A DNA stretch of 5,641 bases from an uncultured Bacillota bacterium (GCA_937951995.1 CALGAG010000161.1:1-5641); one strand, 5' to 3'; shown: positions 1-5,438, numbered from the stretch's first letter. The notes: a model not told the origin generated them from the letters alone. Program-made: numbers and translations.

Positions 1-66
1 ACAATTGAAATGACAGAAGGGTTTAGGGAGGTTTCCAGATCCGGTGGAGCCATAGTCACAGATTAA
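1..66 (+). CDS. C-terminal end of an unidentified upstream gene (partial)
   Basis: Frame 1 is open from the first base to a TAA at 64-66 and encodes 21 residues that end in RSGGAIVTD. The stop lies 21 bp before the ndk start, with the ndk ribosome binding site in the gap, which is typical spacing inside an operon. I do not recognise the protein from this tail, and nothing in it allows a function to be assigned. A short open frame at a window edge can be chance. The tight spacing to ndk and the same strand are the only support. Confidence 0.5.
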   Translation, partial: TIEMTEGFREVSRSGGAIVTD

Positions 67-74
67 AATTAGTC

Positions 75-82
75 AGGGGGAG
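75..82 (+). promoter_or_regulatory. Ribosome binding site that fixes the ndk TTG start
   Basis: AGGGGGAG sits 5 nt before the TTG at 88-90. No ATG or GTG in this frame lies at a sensible distance, and translation from the TTG gives the exact conserved Ndk N-terminus (EKTFVMIKPDG). This supports TTG as the true start. Confidence 0.75.
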
Positions 83-87
83 TTATC

Positions 88-492
88 TTGGAGAAGACTT
101 TTGTTATGATCAAGCCAGATGGAGTCAAGCGAAAGCTCATAGGGGAGATTATCGGTAGGATAGAGAAAAAAGGCCTGTCAGTGGTAAAAATAGTAATGAG
201 AGACCCGGAGCTTTCTATTTTGGAAGACCACTACAGGGACCACAGGTCAAAAGGTTTTTACAAGGACCTGATGGAGTTTATGTCCAGTGGAAAGCTTGTG
301 GCCCTTCAAGTGGAGGGGGATGATTCAATAAGAATCATGAGGAGCCTTATTGGGGAAACAGACCCTACATGCGCATCCCCTGGGACAATAAGAGGTGACT
401 TTGCAAACTCCAAAACTGAGAATCTGGTTCATGCTTCCGACTCAGAGGATGCTGCAAAAAGAGAGTTGCTACTTTGGTTCGGGGAGGATTAG
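88..492 (+). CDS. ndk: Nucleoside diphosphate kinase
   Basis: Ndk transfers the gamma-phosphate of ATP to nucleoside diphosphates through a phosphohistidine intermediate, which balances the NTP and dNTP pools in the cytoplasm. The 134-residue protein is close to the usual bacterial length (about 135-150) and is complete. It opens with the signature TFVMIKPDGV (catalytic-site Lys9), has the nucleotide-binding RSLIGETDP and PGTIRGDF segments (Arg85, Thr91, Arg102), and ends with the active-site block NLVHASDS. His115 there is the expected phosphoryl-accepting residue, with Asn112 beside it. In the usual NxxHGSDS motif the position after His is Gly; here it is Ala, a conservative change. The start is TTG with a strong ribosome binding site. 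The racemase gene follows after one base, so the two are probably cotranscribed and translationally coupled. No promoter is visible within the window. Identification is from family knowledge and is very secure. Confidence 0.97.
   Translation: MEKTFVMIKPDGVKRKLIGEIIGRIEKKGLSVVKIVMRDPELSILEDHYRDHRSKGFYKDLMEFMSSGKLVALQVEGDDSIRIMRSLIGETDPTCASPGTIRGDFANSKTENLVHASDSEDAAKRELLLWFGED
481..487 (+). promoter_or_regulatory. Ribosome binding site of the racemase gene, inside the ndk 3' end
   Basis: GGGGAGG in the last ndk codons lies 6 nt before the ATG at 494. It decides the racemase start: a longer in-frame opening back to the ATG at 395 would run through ndk and lacks the family's N-terminus. Confidence 0.75.
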
Positions 493-493
493 A

Positions 494-1198
494 ATGAAGA
501 AGACAATTGGGATAATCGGAGGAATGGGTCCTTTGGCAACGGTGAAGCTATTTGAAAAAATTGTTCTTTATACCAGGGCAGAAGCGGACCAGGACCATCC
601 ACACACAATAGTTGACAGCAACACAAATATCCCTGACAGGACAAGCTTTATCCTTCAGGGAGGATCAAATCCAATAGAGGAACTCGTCAAATCTGCACAA
701 AGGCTTAAGGAGGCAGGGGCAGATTTGTTGACTATGCCATGTAACACGGCGCATTACTTCTATGATGATATAACAAGTTCAGTGGACCTGCCCTTTATAA
801 ACATGATCAGGGAGACTGTTAGGTCAATCAAGAATGATTTTCCTGAATCAAAGGTGGGGCTTTTGTCCACCAGTGGAACAATTGCTTCGGGTGTGTACAG
901 CAAGGAACTGCAAAGGGAAGGTATCGAATATATAACTCCCTCAGGACAACATCAGGAGGCAGTTATGGAGTTGATTTACAATATCAAGAGCGGCAAGTAT
1001 GAAAGTGACCTGACAGGATTCTATGGAGCCATAGATGAGATGGAGTCAAGTGGAGCCACGGTCGTGATTCTTGGGTGCACAGAGCTTTCGGTAGCCAATG
1101 ACATGTATCCCTTGCCTGAATCTGTAGCCTATGTTGATCCCCTAAGGATTCTTGCAAAAGAGGCCATTTTGCAATCAGGATGTGATATTAATACCTAA
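494..1198 (+). CDS. Aspartate/glutamate racemase family protein (PLP-independent)
   Basis: Members of this family interconvert L- and D-amino acids (aspartate, glutamate or others) by a two-base mechanism with paired cysteines and no pyridoxal phosphate. D-amino acids can feed the cell wall or be catabolised. The 234-residue product has the hallmark start KTIGIIGGMGPLAT (residues 3-16), the first catalytic cysteine in MPCNTAHYF (Cys83) and the second in VILGCTEL (Cys195), so both acid/base residues are present. The length fits the aspartate racemase/YgeA/RacX group (about 230 aa), whereas glutamate racemase MurI is usually about 260-270 aa. Substrate specificity cannot be read from the sequence; aspartate is the default guess. 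The ATG at 494 is chosen because of the ribosome binding site at 481-487 and because the family N-terminus begins exactly there. It lies one base after the ndk stop and 31 bp before the sortase gene, suggesting one operon. Confidence in the family is high, in the substrate low. Confidence 0.92.
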   Translation: MKKTIGIIGGMGPLATVKLFEKIVLYTRAEADQDHPHTIVDSNTNIPDRTSFILQGGSNPIEELVKSAQRLKEAGADLLTMPCNTAHYFYDDITSSVDLPFINMIRETVRSIKNDFPESKVGLLSTSGTIASGVYSKELQREGIEYITPSGQHQEAVMELIYNIKSGKYESDLTGFYGAIDEMESSGATVVILGCTELSVANDMYPLPESVAYVDPLRILAKEAILQSGCDINT

Positions 1199-1229
1199 CG
1201 TGGGTATCTATTGATAGAGGTGAAATGCT

Positions 1230-1898
1230 ATGAGAAAATGGATATCGACTTTATTGATAATAATAGGAGCAGGCCTGATTGCCTATCAGTTCTTACCAGA
1301 TTTGTTGATTAAGCGTCAGGTTGAAAAAGGTGCAATAGTGGCTGAGGAAATCACTGAAGAGCAGATTCAGGAGAACAACCAGCGGGAAGCGGAGTATGAT
1401 TTTTCTGCCATTGAGGATGTGTCAACCACCAATGCAGTGGCTGGAGCAAGACAGTTTAAGGACGAAAATGTTATTGGCATCTTAACCATAGACGATCTGG
1501 GAATTAACCTTCCCATACTAAAGGGTGTTTCCGATGCCAACCTGATGGCAGGAGCCGGAACAATGGTACCTGACCTTACCATGGGTGATGGGAATTATTC
1601 ACTTGCATCACATTATATGAAGGATCCAAGTCTGCTATTTGGGAACCTTTTAAACGCAGAGGAAGGAATGCAGGTCAGGATTACAGACAAGATAAATGTA
1701 TATGAATATGAAATATATGAGACAGTGCTGGTTCCTGAAACTGCGCTCTACATGCTTGACCATGAACGTGCAGATGAAAGGGGAAAGCCAATAATATCAC
1801 TGATGACCTGCTACTACACATCAAAGAATGGCCAGAGGTTCTTTGCCCTTGGGGAGCTTGTGGACACATACCCCTACAGGCAGAAGCTAGTGGATTAA
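1230..1898 (+). CDS. srtA: Class A sortase, membrane-anchored transpeptidase
   Basis: Sortases cleave an LPXTG-like motif in exported proteins and join them covalently to the cell wall; class A enzymes are the housekeeping type. This 222-residue protein has an N-terminal hydrophobic anchor (about residues 4-23), a charged linker rich in Glu and Gln (about 28-60), and the sortase barrel from about residue 78. The catalytic triad is visible: His128 in NYSLASHYM, Cys194 in ISLMTCYYT and Arg203 in GQRFFALGEL. The N-terminal anchor and the SLASH motif, which resembles streptococcal SrtA, favour class A. The ATG at 1230 follows AGAGGTGA (1216-1223); a nearby ATG at 1225 is out of frame. No LPXTG substrate protein is encoded in the window, so its clients lie elsewhere, as expected for a housekeeping sortase. 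No convincing terminator follows, so read-through into tatA is possible. Confidence 0.94.
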   Translation: MRKWISTLLIIIGAGLIAYQFLPDLLIKRQVEKGAIVAEEITEEQIQENNQREAEYDFSAIEDVSTTNAVAGARQFKDENVIGILTIDDLGINLPILKGVSDANLMAGAGTMVPDLTMGDGNYSLASHYMKDPSLLFGNLLNAEEGMQVRITDKINVYEYEIYETVLVPETALYMLDHERADERGKPIISLMTCYYTSKNGQRFFALGELVDTYPYRQKLVD

Positions 1899-1942
1899 GA
1901 GTCCTGGTTTGGATTGATATATAGACAATAATCAAATTGAAG

Positions 1943-1971
1943 TTGTATTGCAGACTGATTAGTGGTAGAAT
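1943..1971 (+). promoter_or_regulatory. Candidate sigma-A-type promoter for tatAC
   Basis: TTGTAT (1943-1948), a 17-bp spacer and TAGAAT (1966-1971) match the vegetative promoter pattern. The -10 differs from TATAAT at one base and is preceded by an extended TGn element (TGG, 1963-1965). The -35 is weak (TTG only). The predicted start near 1978 would give a leader of about 40 nt. The -10 also forms the left arm of a small palindrome (1966-1978). This is a pattern match only. Confidence 0.45.
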
Positions 1972-1978
1972 CATTCTA
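1966..1978. repeat. 13-nt perfect palindrome overlapping the tatA -10 box
   Basis: TAGAAT-C-ATTCTA is a perfect inverted repeat around one central base. It coincides with the candidate -10 hexamer, a position where a repressor would block RNA polymerase. It is short and AT-rich, so chance is a fair alternative. Confidence 0.35.
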
Positions 1979-1994
1979 TGAGGTTTGACAAAAT

Positions 1995-2006
1995 TATATC
2001 GATATA
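1995..2006. repeat. 12-nt perfect palindrome just before the tatA ribosome binding site
   Basis: TATATCGATATA is self-complementary and abuts the AGGAGGT ribosome binding site (2006-2012). A consensus -35-like TTGACA lies at 1985-1990, but no -10 follows at the proper distance, so it is not read as a promoter. A short operator is possible but unproven. Confidence 0.3.
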
Positions 2007-2018
2007 GGAGGTTGAATT

Positions 2019-2204
2019 ATGGGATTTGGAAGACTGGGAATGCCTGAACTAATATTGATTCTGGCAATAGCCTTGGTTATATTTGGACCGTCAAAGCTGC
2101 CTGAAATAGGGAAATCATTAGGTAAAGCACTAAAGGAGTTCAAGGCTGGAGCGGACAAGGATTTTAATGAGAAGGAAGAAGCTGATGAGAAAGAAGACAA
2201 GTGA
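2019..2204 (+). CDS. tatA: Twin-arginine translocase subunit TatA
   Basis: TatA forms the oligomeric pore-like element of the twin-arginine translocase, which exports folded, often cofactor-containing proteins bearing an RR signal peptide. The 61-residue protein has the standard layout: a short extracytoplasmic N-terminus, one membrane helix (about residues 8-22), the conserved hinge FGPSKLPEIG (22-31), an amphipathic helix (GKSLGKALKEFK, 31-42) and a short, highly charged Glu/Lys/Asp tail. The length is typical of Gram-positive TatA proteins. A canonical AGGAGGT (2006-2012) precedes the ATG by 6 nt. No TatB is encoded next to it, so this TatA probably serves both the TatA and TatB roles, as in Bacillus TatAC systems. 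Its 3' end overlaps the tatC start, indicating translational coupling. Confidence 0.96.
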   Translation: MGFGRLGMPELILILAIALVIFGPSKLPEIGKSLGKALKEFKAGADKDFNEKEEADEKEDK

Positions 2205-2913
2205 AAACGAAGGTAAGAACCTTACATTGACTGAGCACCTAGAGGAGCTTCGCAAGAGGCTGATATACTCTGCGGTGTTCTTCATAGCTGCAGCACTCCT
2301 ATGCTACACATTCGCTGAAAGAATTATCAGGGATATGGTTGATCTGGCTGGAGATATTGATTTCGTTTTCATATCCCCTGCAGAGCTCCTGCTGGCCAAT
2401 GTGAAGCTGGCCATGATAGGGGGACTTATAATAGCAGCTCCATTCCTAATAATTCAGATTTGGTTGTTTGTCAGTCCAGGATTGAACGCAAAGGAGAGAA
2501 AACTCGTAGCAGCAGCAATATCAATGGGAGGGCTGTTCTTCGTAGTGGGAGCGGTTTTTGCATATTTTATGGTAATACCAATAGTATTGGTGTTTTTCAT
2601 GGGTTTCCAGATGGACATAATATCACCCATGATCAGCTTCAACAGCTACATGAGCTTTGTGCTCAGTACAATAGTTGCCTTTGGGGCAATATTCGAATTG
2701 CCTATACTGATGATACTCTTGACCAGGTTTGGAATCGTCAAGGTAAGCTTTATTAAGAAGAACAGAAAATACATGGTTCTAGGTATATTTGTCCTGGCTG
2801 CAATAATTACACCGCCAGATATTATATCACAGCTGCTGCTGGGTCTACCCATGCTGGTACTTATGGAACTGGGAATATTCCTATCTGGAATATTTGCAAA
2901 AAAAGAAGACTAG
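2185..2913 (+). CDS. tatC: Twin-arginine translocase subunit TatC
   Basis: TatC is the polytopic receptor that recognises the twin-arginine signal peptide and recruits TatA. The product (242 residues from this start) shows the cytoplasmic N-terminal block TLTEHLEELRKRL (14-26), six predicted membrane helices (about 26-45, 73-93, 111-135, 157-176, 196-211, 214-234), the first-cytoplasmic-loop motif FVSPGLNAKERK (95-106, with the conserved Glu104), FELP (170-173), and the late motif ITPPDIISQLLLGLPM (208-223). All family landmarks are present and the length is normal. Two starts are plausible: ATG 2185 has AAGGA 8 nt upstream, and ATG 2167 has AAGGA 5 nt upstream and would add six basic residues. 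I prefer 2185; both overlap tatA. The gene ends at a strong hairpin (2922-2952). No RR-signal substrate is encoded in the window. Confidence 0.95.
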   Translation: MRKKTSENEGKNLTLTEHLEELRKRLIYSAVFFIAAALLCYTFAERIIRDMVDLAGDIDFVFISPAELLLANVKLAMIGGLIIAAPFLIIQIWLFVSPGLNAKERKLVAAAISMGGLFFVVGAVFAYFMVIPIVLVFFMGFQMDIISPMISFNSYMSFVLSTIVAFGAIFELPILMILLTRFGIVKVSFIKKNRKYMVLGIFVLAAIITPPDIISQLLLGLPMLVLMELGIFLSGIFAKKED

Positions 2914-2921
2914 GAATTAAG

Positions 2922-2957
2922 AAACCCTTATCGGCTTGGCCGATAAGGGTTTTCTCT
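2922..2957. terminator. Rho-independent terminator between convergent tatC and the FMN-lipoprotein gene
   Basis: A 14-bp perfect stem (AAACCCTTATCGGC, 2922-2935, pairing with 2939-2952) encloses a 3-nt loop. On the plus strand it is followed by TTTTCTCTTC, a moderate U-tract, 8 bp after the tatC stop. On the minus strand it is followed by TTTCTTAATT, so it may also end the lipoprotein transcript. It is probably bidirectional, with the better U-tract serving tatC. Confidence 0.88.
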
Positions 2958-2973
2958 TCATCTATCTATTAGA

Positions 2974-3327
2974 TTACTCAGCGATTGCTAGAGCGGCATC
3001 TACTGCTGCCATGATACCTTCACTGGTGTATGTAGCACCTGAAACCGTATCAACATCAGTTGAGTTTGCTGCAACTATTGCTGCAGGTATCTCTTCGATT
3101 GCTGGATCACTTATTCCTGCTGATTCACTATGCTCAACTACTTCAACATTTGTTATAGTTTCGCCTTCAAGTGTAACTTCAACAGTAATGTCTCCGCCAA
3201 AGCCTTCTCCTACACCAGTAAGAACTACAGGCTCACCACCTTCAGCTGCTGGTTCTTCTCCTCCGCCACATGCTGCAAGGCTCAAAGCCATAGCTAGTGT
3301 CAAAAGGATAACCATTAACTTCTTCAT
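2974..3327 (-). CDS. FMN-binding domain lipoprotein (predicted covalent flavinylation site)
   Basis: This 117-residue protein is predicted to be anchored outside the membrane and to carry a covalently bound FMN. It begins with a lipoprotein signal peptide (MKK, hydrophobic 4-16, lipobox LAAC with Cys20 as the lipidated residue), followed by a short Gly/Glu/Ala linker. One FMN_bind domain (about 36-117) contains GFGGDITVEVTLEGETITNV and HSESAGISDPA. DTVSGATYT (93-101) matches the Dxx(S/T)GAT target of the flavin transferase ApbE, with Thr99 as the expected FMN attachment residue. Related domains occur in NqrC/RnfG and in the Listeria electron-transfer lipoprotein PplA. No apbE or redox partner gene is in the window. 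The start is ATG 3327, with AAAGGAG 9 nt upstream. An in-frame TTG at 3336 touches the ribosome binding site and is rejected. The signal peptide has no twin arginine, so export is by Sec. It appears monocistronic, with its own promoter and terminator. The exact electron donor and acceptor are unknown. Confidence 0.9.
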   Translation of the reverse strand: MKKLMVILLTLAMALSLAACGGGEEPAAEGGEPVVLTGVGEGFGGDITVEVTLEGETITNVEVVEHSESAGISDPAIEEIPAAIVAANSTDVDTVSGATYTSEGIMAAVDAALAIAE

Positions 3328-3336
3328 TGTATTCAA

Positions 3337-3343
3337 CTCCTTT
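3337..3343 (-). promoter_or_regulatory. Ribosome binding site that decides the lipoprotein start
   Basis: Minus-strand AAAGGAG is 9 nt from the ATG at 3327 but directly abuts the TTG at 3336. Only the ATG has workable spacing, and it gives a standard MKK signal-peptide start. Confidence 0.8.
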
Positions 3344-3362
3344 CATTTAAATGTACTAATAG

Positions 3363-3391
3363 ATTATACACTTTTGTTATTAAAAAATCAA
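3363..3391 (-). promoter_or_regulatory. Sigma-A-type promoter of the FMN-lipoprotein gene
   Basis: On the minus strand, TTGATT (3391-3386), a spacer of exactly 17 bp and a perfect TATAAT (3368-3363) form a strong vegetative promoter. The predicted start near 3356 gives a leader of about 29 nt before the ATG at 3327, containing the AAAGGAG site. It is the best promoter match in the window and suggests substantial constitutive expression. Confidence 0.8.
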
Positions 3392-3413
3392 GTTCCCCGA
3401 AAGATGAAGTGGG

Positions 3414-3442
3414 TTCAGGTGACTATGTTGGGTATACATAAT
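3414..3442 (+). promoter_or_regulatory. Weak candidate promoter of the YutG/PgpA-like gene
   Basis: TTCAGG (3414-3419), 17 bp and CATAAT (3437-3442) is the best plus-strand pair in the 140-bp divergent region, but the -35 matches at only three positions. An alternative -10, TATACA, overlaps it at 3433-3438. A promoter is needed here because the gene is divergent from its left neighbour. The exact boxes are uncertain. The ribosome binding site AAAGGAGGG (3453-3461) is strong. Confidence 0.35.
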
Positions 3443-3467
3443 AGGAAAACTTAAAGGAGGGCGAATA

Positions 3468-3977
3468 ATGTCAAAAGGAAAAGACAAATACAGCCACAAG
3501 TACGACATGAAGGAACTTAAGGTGATGACAATTGAAATGATCAACAGGAGAGGAGTGGAACTTGAACAGATTGCAGAGATCGTAATGGACCTTCAAAAGG
3601 AGTATTATGAGGACCTGACAATGGAAATATGCATGGAAAATATCGATGCTGTACTTAGCAAAAGGGAAATAATCCATGCAATCATAACTGGAATAGCAAT
3701 TGATGAGCTTACGGAGAAGAAGCTTCTACCTGAGCCTCTACAAAGCATAGTTGCAGCTGATGAGGGCCTGTACGGAATTGATGAGATTCTTCCACTGTCC
3801 ATTGTCAACGTATACGGAACAATCGGACTTACCAACTTTGGATATCTGGACAAGGAAAAGATAGGAATCATCAAGGAGCTGGACTCAAAGAAAGGGGAAG
3901 CATGCCACACCTTCCTGGATGACATTGTTGCGGCAATTGCAGCAGCAGCAGCCAGCAGGATAGCCCATTCAAGATAA
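3468..3977 (+). CDS. yutG: YutG/PgpA-like protein (annotated as phosphatidylglycerophosphatase A family)
   Basis: The 169-residue product resembles Bacillus YutG, a soluble helical member of the PgpA superfamily. Typical family stretches are visible: INRRGVELEQIAEIVMDLQK (25-44), LSKREIIHAIITGIAIDEL (63-81), EPLQSIVAADEGLYGIDEIL (89-108), LSIVNVYGTIGLTNFGYLDK (110-129), and the acidic HTFLDDIVAAIAAAA (147-161), whose Asp151-Asp152 pair corresponds to the DDxxA motif in Escherichia coli PgpA. PgpA dephosphorylates phosphatidylglycerophosphate in phospholipid synthesis. Unlike E. coli PgpA, this protein shows no long membrane helices, so the activity is inferred by family and should not be taken as shown. 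The first 15 residues are charged and variable. The ATG at 3468 follows AAAGGAGGG (3453-3461) by 6 nt. It stands alone: divergent from the lipoprotein gene and convergent with the symporter gene across a palindromic terminator. Confidence 0.88.
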   Translation: MSKGKDKYSHKYDMKELKVMTIEMINRRGVELEQIAEIVMDLQKEYYEDLTMEICMENIDAVLSKREIIHAIITGIAIDELTEKKLLPEPLQSIVAADEGLYGIDEILPLSIVNVYGTIGLTNFGYLDKEKIGIIKELDSKKGEACHTFLDDIVAAIAAAAASRIAHSR

Positions 3978-3979
3978 TA

Positions 3980-4013
3980 TAGCATAAAAGAAGCGAGGCC
4001 TAGGCCTCGCTTC
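3980..4013 (-). terminator. Palindromic terminator between convergent yutG-like and agcS genes
   Basis: Bases 3990-4013 form a 24-nt perfect palindrome (arm GAAGCGAGGCC, centre TA), able to fold as a stem of about 10 bp with a CTAG loop. On the minus strand the stem is followed by TTTTAT, a U-tract beginning 6 nt plus the stem after the agcS stop. On the plus strand the following bases are AATAATTA, a poor U-tract. It is therefore mainly the agcS terminator and perhaps a weaker one for the yutG-like gene. Confidence 0.85.
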
Positions 4014-4018
4014 AATAA

Positions 4019-5374
4019 TTACAAGTTTCCTTTTTCTTTCTCGCTTGCAAAGAATTCCTTTGTAAGCCTTAGAACTGTTCCACTAAGCAAAAGTATACCA
4101 ACAAGGTTTGGAATTGCCATTAGACCGTTCATGGTGTCTGCAAGATCCCAGATAAACTCCAATCCTCCGATTGCTCCAATTACTACAAATGGAATCCAGA
4201 TTATTCTGTAAGGTACAATTGCCTTTACACCAAACAGGTACTCGGCACATCTCTCTCCATAGTAGGACCAGCCCAGTATTGTTGAGAATGCAAACAGCAT
4301 GATACCTATTGATACGATGTATCCTCCACCTAGGATAGCCTCATCAAATGCCTGTGTTGTAAGTGCTGCACCTGTGACTCCAGTGTTCCAAAGACCTGAT
4401 ACAAGTATTGCAAGAGCTGTTAGGGTACAGATTACAATTGTATCCATGAATACCTCAAATACTCCCCAAAGTCCCTGTCTAACAGGATGGTCAGTGGTTG
4501 AAGCTGCGTGGGCGATTGGTGCACTACCAAGCCCAGCCTCGTTTGAGAATACTCCACGAGCAACTCCGAATCTCACTGCCATTGCAAGCGTTGAACCTGC
4601 AAATCCACCTACGGCAGCTGTTCCTGTGAATGCATTTCCAAAGATTAGGCCAAATGCCTCGGGAATGTGTGATCCGTTCATGAAGATTATGAATACTGCG
4701 CCAAGAATATATATCGCTGCCATTCCTGGAACAAGCTTCTCGGTTACAGAACCAATTCTCTTGATACCACCAAGTATTACAAGAGCAGTCAATACTGCAA
4801 GAACAAGACCTGTTACAAGTGGGGAAATGTTAAATGACTCCTGAAGTGAAGCCGCGACTGAGTTTGACTGTACCATATTACCGATGCCGAAGGCTGCAAG
4901 AGCTCCAAATACCGCAAATACAGTAGCCAGCCACTTAAGGTTAAGGCCGTTGGCTATGTAGTACATAGGTCCACCAACAAAACGTCCATCTTGAGTTTTC
5001 TCCCTGTAATTGATTGAAAGAACAACCTCGCCGAACTTAGTTGTCATACCGAATACCGCTGAAACCCACATCCAGAATACTGCTCCCGGTCCACCAAGGG
5101 CTATCGCTGTTGCAACTCCGGCAATGTTACCAGTACCTACAGTTGCTGCAAGTGCAGTTGCAACTGCCTGGAATGGTGTGATTTCTCCCTCTCCTGACTG
5201 ATCCTTGGAGAAGATTTTAAGTAGTGTGTTTTTAAGTACGTAACCAAGTTTAAGAATAGAAAAGAAATTAGTTCCAATGGTCAAGTAAACTCCTGTACCT
5301 ACCAATAGGAATAGCATAGGTGGTCCCCATACGAAACTATTGACGGTACTGTTAAGATTCATAATAAAATCCAT
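4019..5374 (-). CDS. agcS: AgcS-family Na+:alanine/glycine symporter
   Basis: Members of the alanine-or-glycine:cation symporter family (AgcS, AlsT, DagA) import alanine and/or glycine with Na+ (sometimes H+) across the cytoplasmic membrane. The 451-residue product has the usual length and about eleven hydrophobic helices. It carries the family blocks ATVGTGNIAGVATAIALGGP (77-96, substrate/ion-binding region), FVGGPMYYI (132-140), GIGNMVQSNSVA (163-174), the diagnostic VFSNEAGLGSAPIAHAA (275-291), and STILGWSYYGERC (364-376). Substrate preference, including any D-alanine use, cannot be read from sequence. The ATG at 5374 has AGGAGG (5386-5381) 6 nt upstream and gives a normal N-terminus. The gene is monocistronic in the window, with a promoter at 5489-5517, a structured leader, and a terminator just past the stop. 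In an amino-acid-fermenting anaerobe it would supply alanine or glycine as substrate. Confidence 0.95.
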   Translation of the reverse strand: MDFIMNLNSTVNSFVWGPPMLFLLVGTGVYLTIGTNFFSILKLGYVLKNTLLKIFSKDQSGEGEITPFQAVATALAATVGTGNIAGVATAIALGGPGAVFWMWVSAVFGMTTKFGEVVLSINYREKTQDGRFVGGPMYYIANGLNLKWLATVFAVFGALAAFGIGNMVQSNSVAASLQESFNISPLVTGLVLAVLTALVILGGIKRIGSVTEKLVPGMAAIYILGAVFIIFMNGSHIPEAFGLIFGNAFTGTAAVGGFAGSTLAMAVRFGVARGVFSNEAGLGSAPIAHAASTTDHPVRQGLWGVFEVFMDTIVICTLTALAILVSGLWNTGVTGAALTTQAFDEAILGGGYIVSIGIMLFAFSTILGWSYYGERCAEYLFGVKAIVPYRIIWIPFVVIGAIGGLEFIWDLADTMNGLMAIPNLVGILLLSGTVLRLTKEFFASEKEKGNL

Positions 5375-5415
5375 AAATTACCTCCTAGTATTATTTTTTT
5401 CAATGTTCTCCTTAC

Positions 5416-5437
5416 TCAGCAATTGGTGGGTTGCTGA
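5416..5437 (-). repeat. Small stem-loop in the agcS leader
   Basis: TCAGCAA (5416-5422) pairs with TTGCTGA (5431-5437), giving a 7-bp stem with an 8-nt loop. It lies one base downstream of the larger hairpin in the predicted leader and upstream of the ribosome binding site. No U-tract follows, so it is not a terminator. Its role is unknown, and a 7-bp stem can arise by chance. Confidence 0.45.
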
Positions 5438-5438
5438 T

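Noticed and set aside
395..493. Longer start for the racemase at the ATG at 395
   Set aside because: The extra 33 residues are the ndk coding sequence in another frame, have no family similarity, and the ribosome binding site and conserved N-terminus both point to the ATG at 494.
1681..1974. Minus-strand open frame opposite the sortase 3' end (similar ones at 1367-1582, 1994-2200, 2454-2642, 2646-2852, 3471-3677 and 3605-4015)
   Set aside because: All are shadows of well-supported genes on the other strand and show no recognisable motif.
1985..1990. Consensus TTGACA as the tatA -35 box
   Set aside because: The position 17 bp downstream falls on the ribosome binding site (GAGGTT), so there is no -10 and no room for a leader.
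3328..3336. TTG start for the FMN-lipoprotein
   Set aside because: The ribosome binding site directly abuts this TTG, leaving no spacer. The ATG three codons later has 9-nt spacing and a standard signal-peptide start.
2936..3454. Plus-strand open frame opposite the FMN-lipoprotein gene
   Set aside because: It starts inside the terminator hairpin, is antisense to a well-supported gene, and its Ser/Pro/Ala-rich translation resembles no family.
3528..3541. 14-base match to the start of the window (ACAATTGAAATGA) as a direct repeat
   Set aside because: Both copies encode the common peptide TIEM in coding sequence, with no similarity in the flanks. This is most likely chance.
4299..4844. Plus-strand open frame opposite agcS (also 5010-5201)
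   Set aside because: Both lie antisense within the conserved symporter gene, have no sensible ribosome binding sites and have low-complexity translations.
5358..5403. Short leader peptide (TTG at 5403, minus strand) before agcS
   Set aside because: It would be about 14 codons with a non-ATG start, running over the agcS ribosome binding site, and has no run of regulatory codons. The support is too weak.
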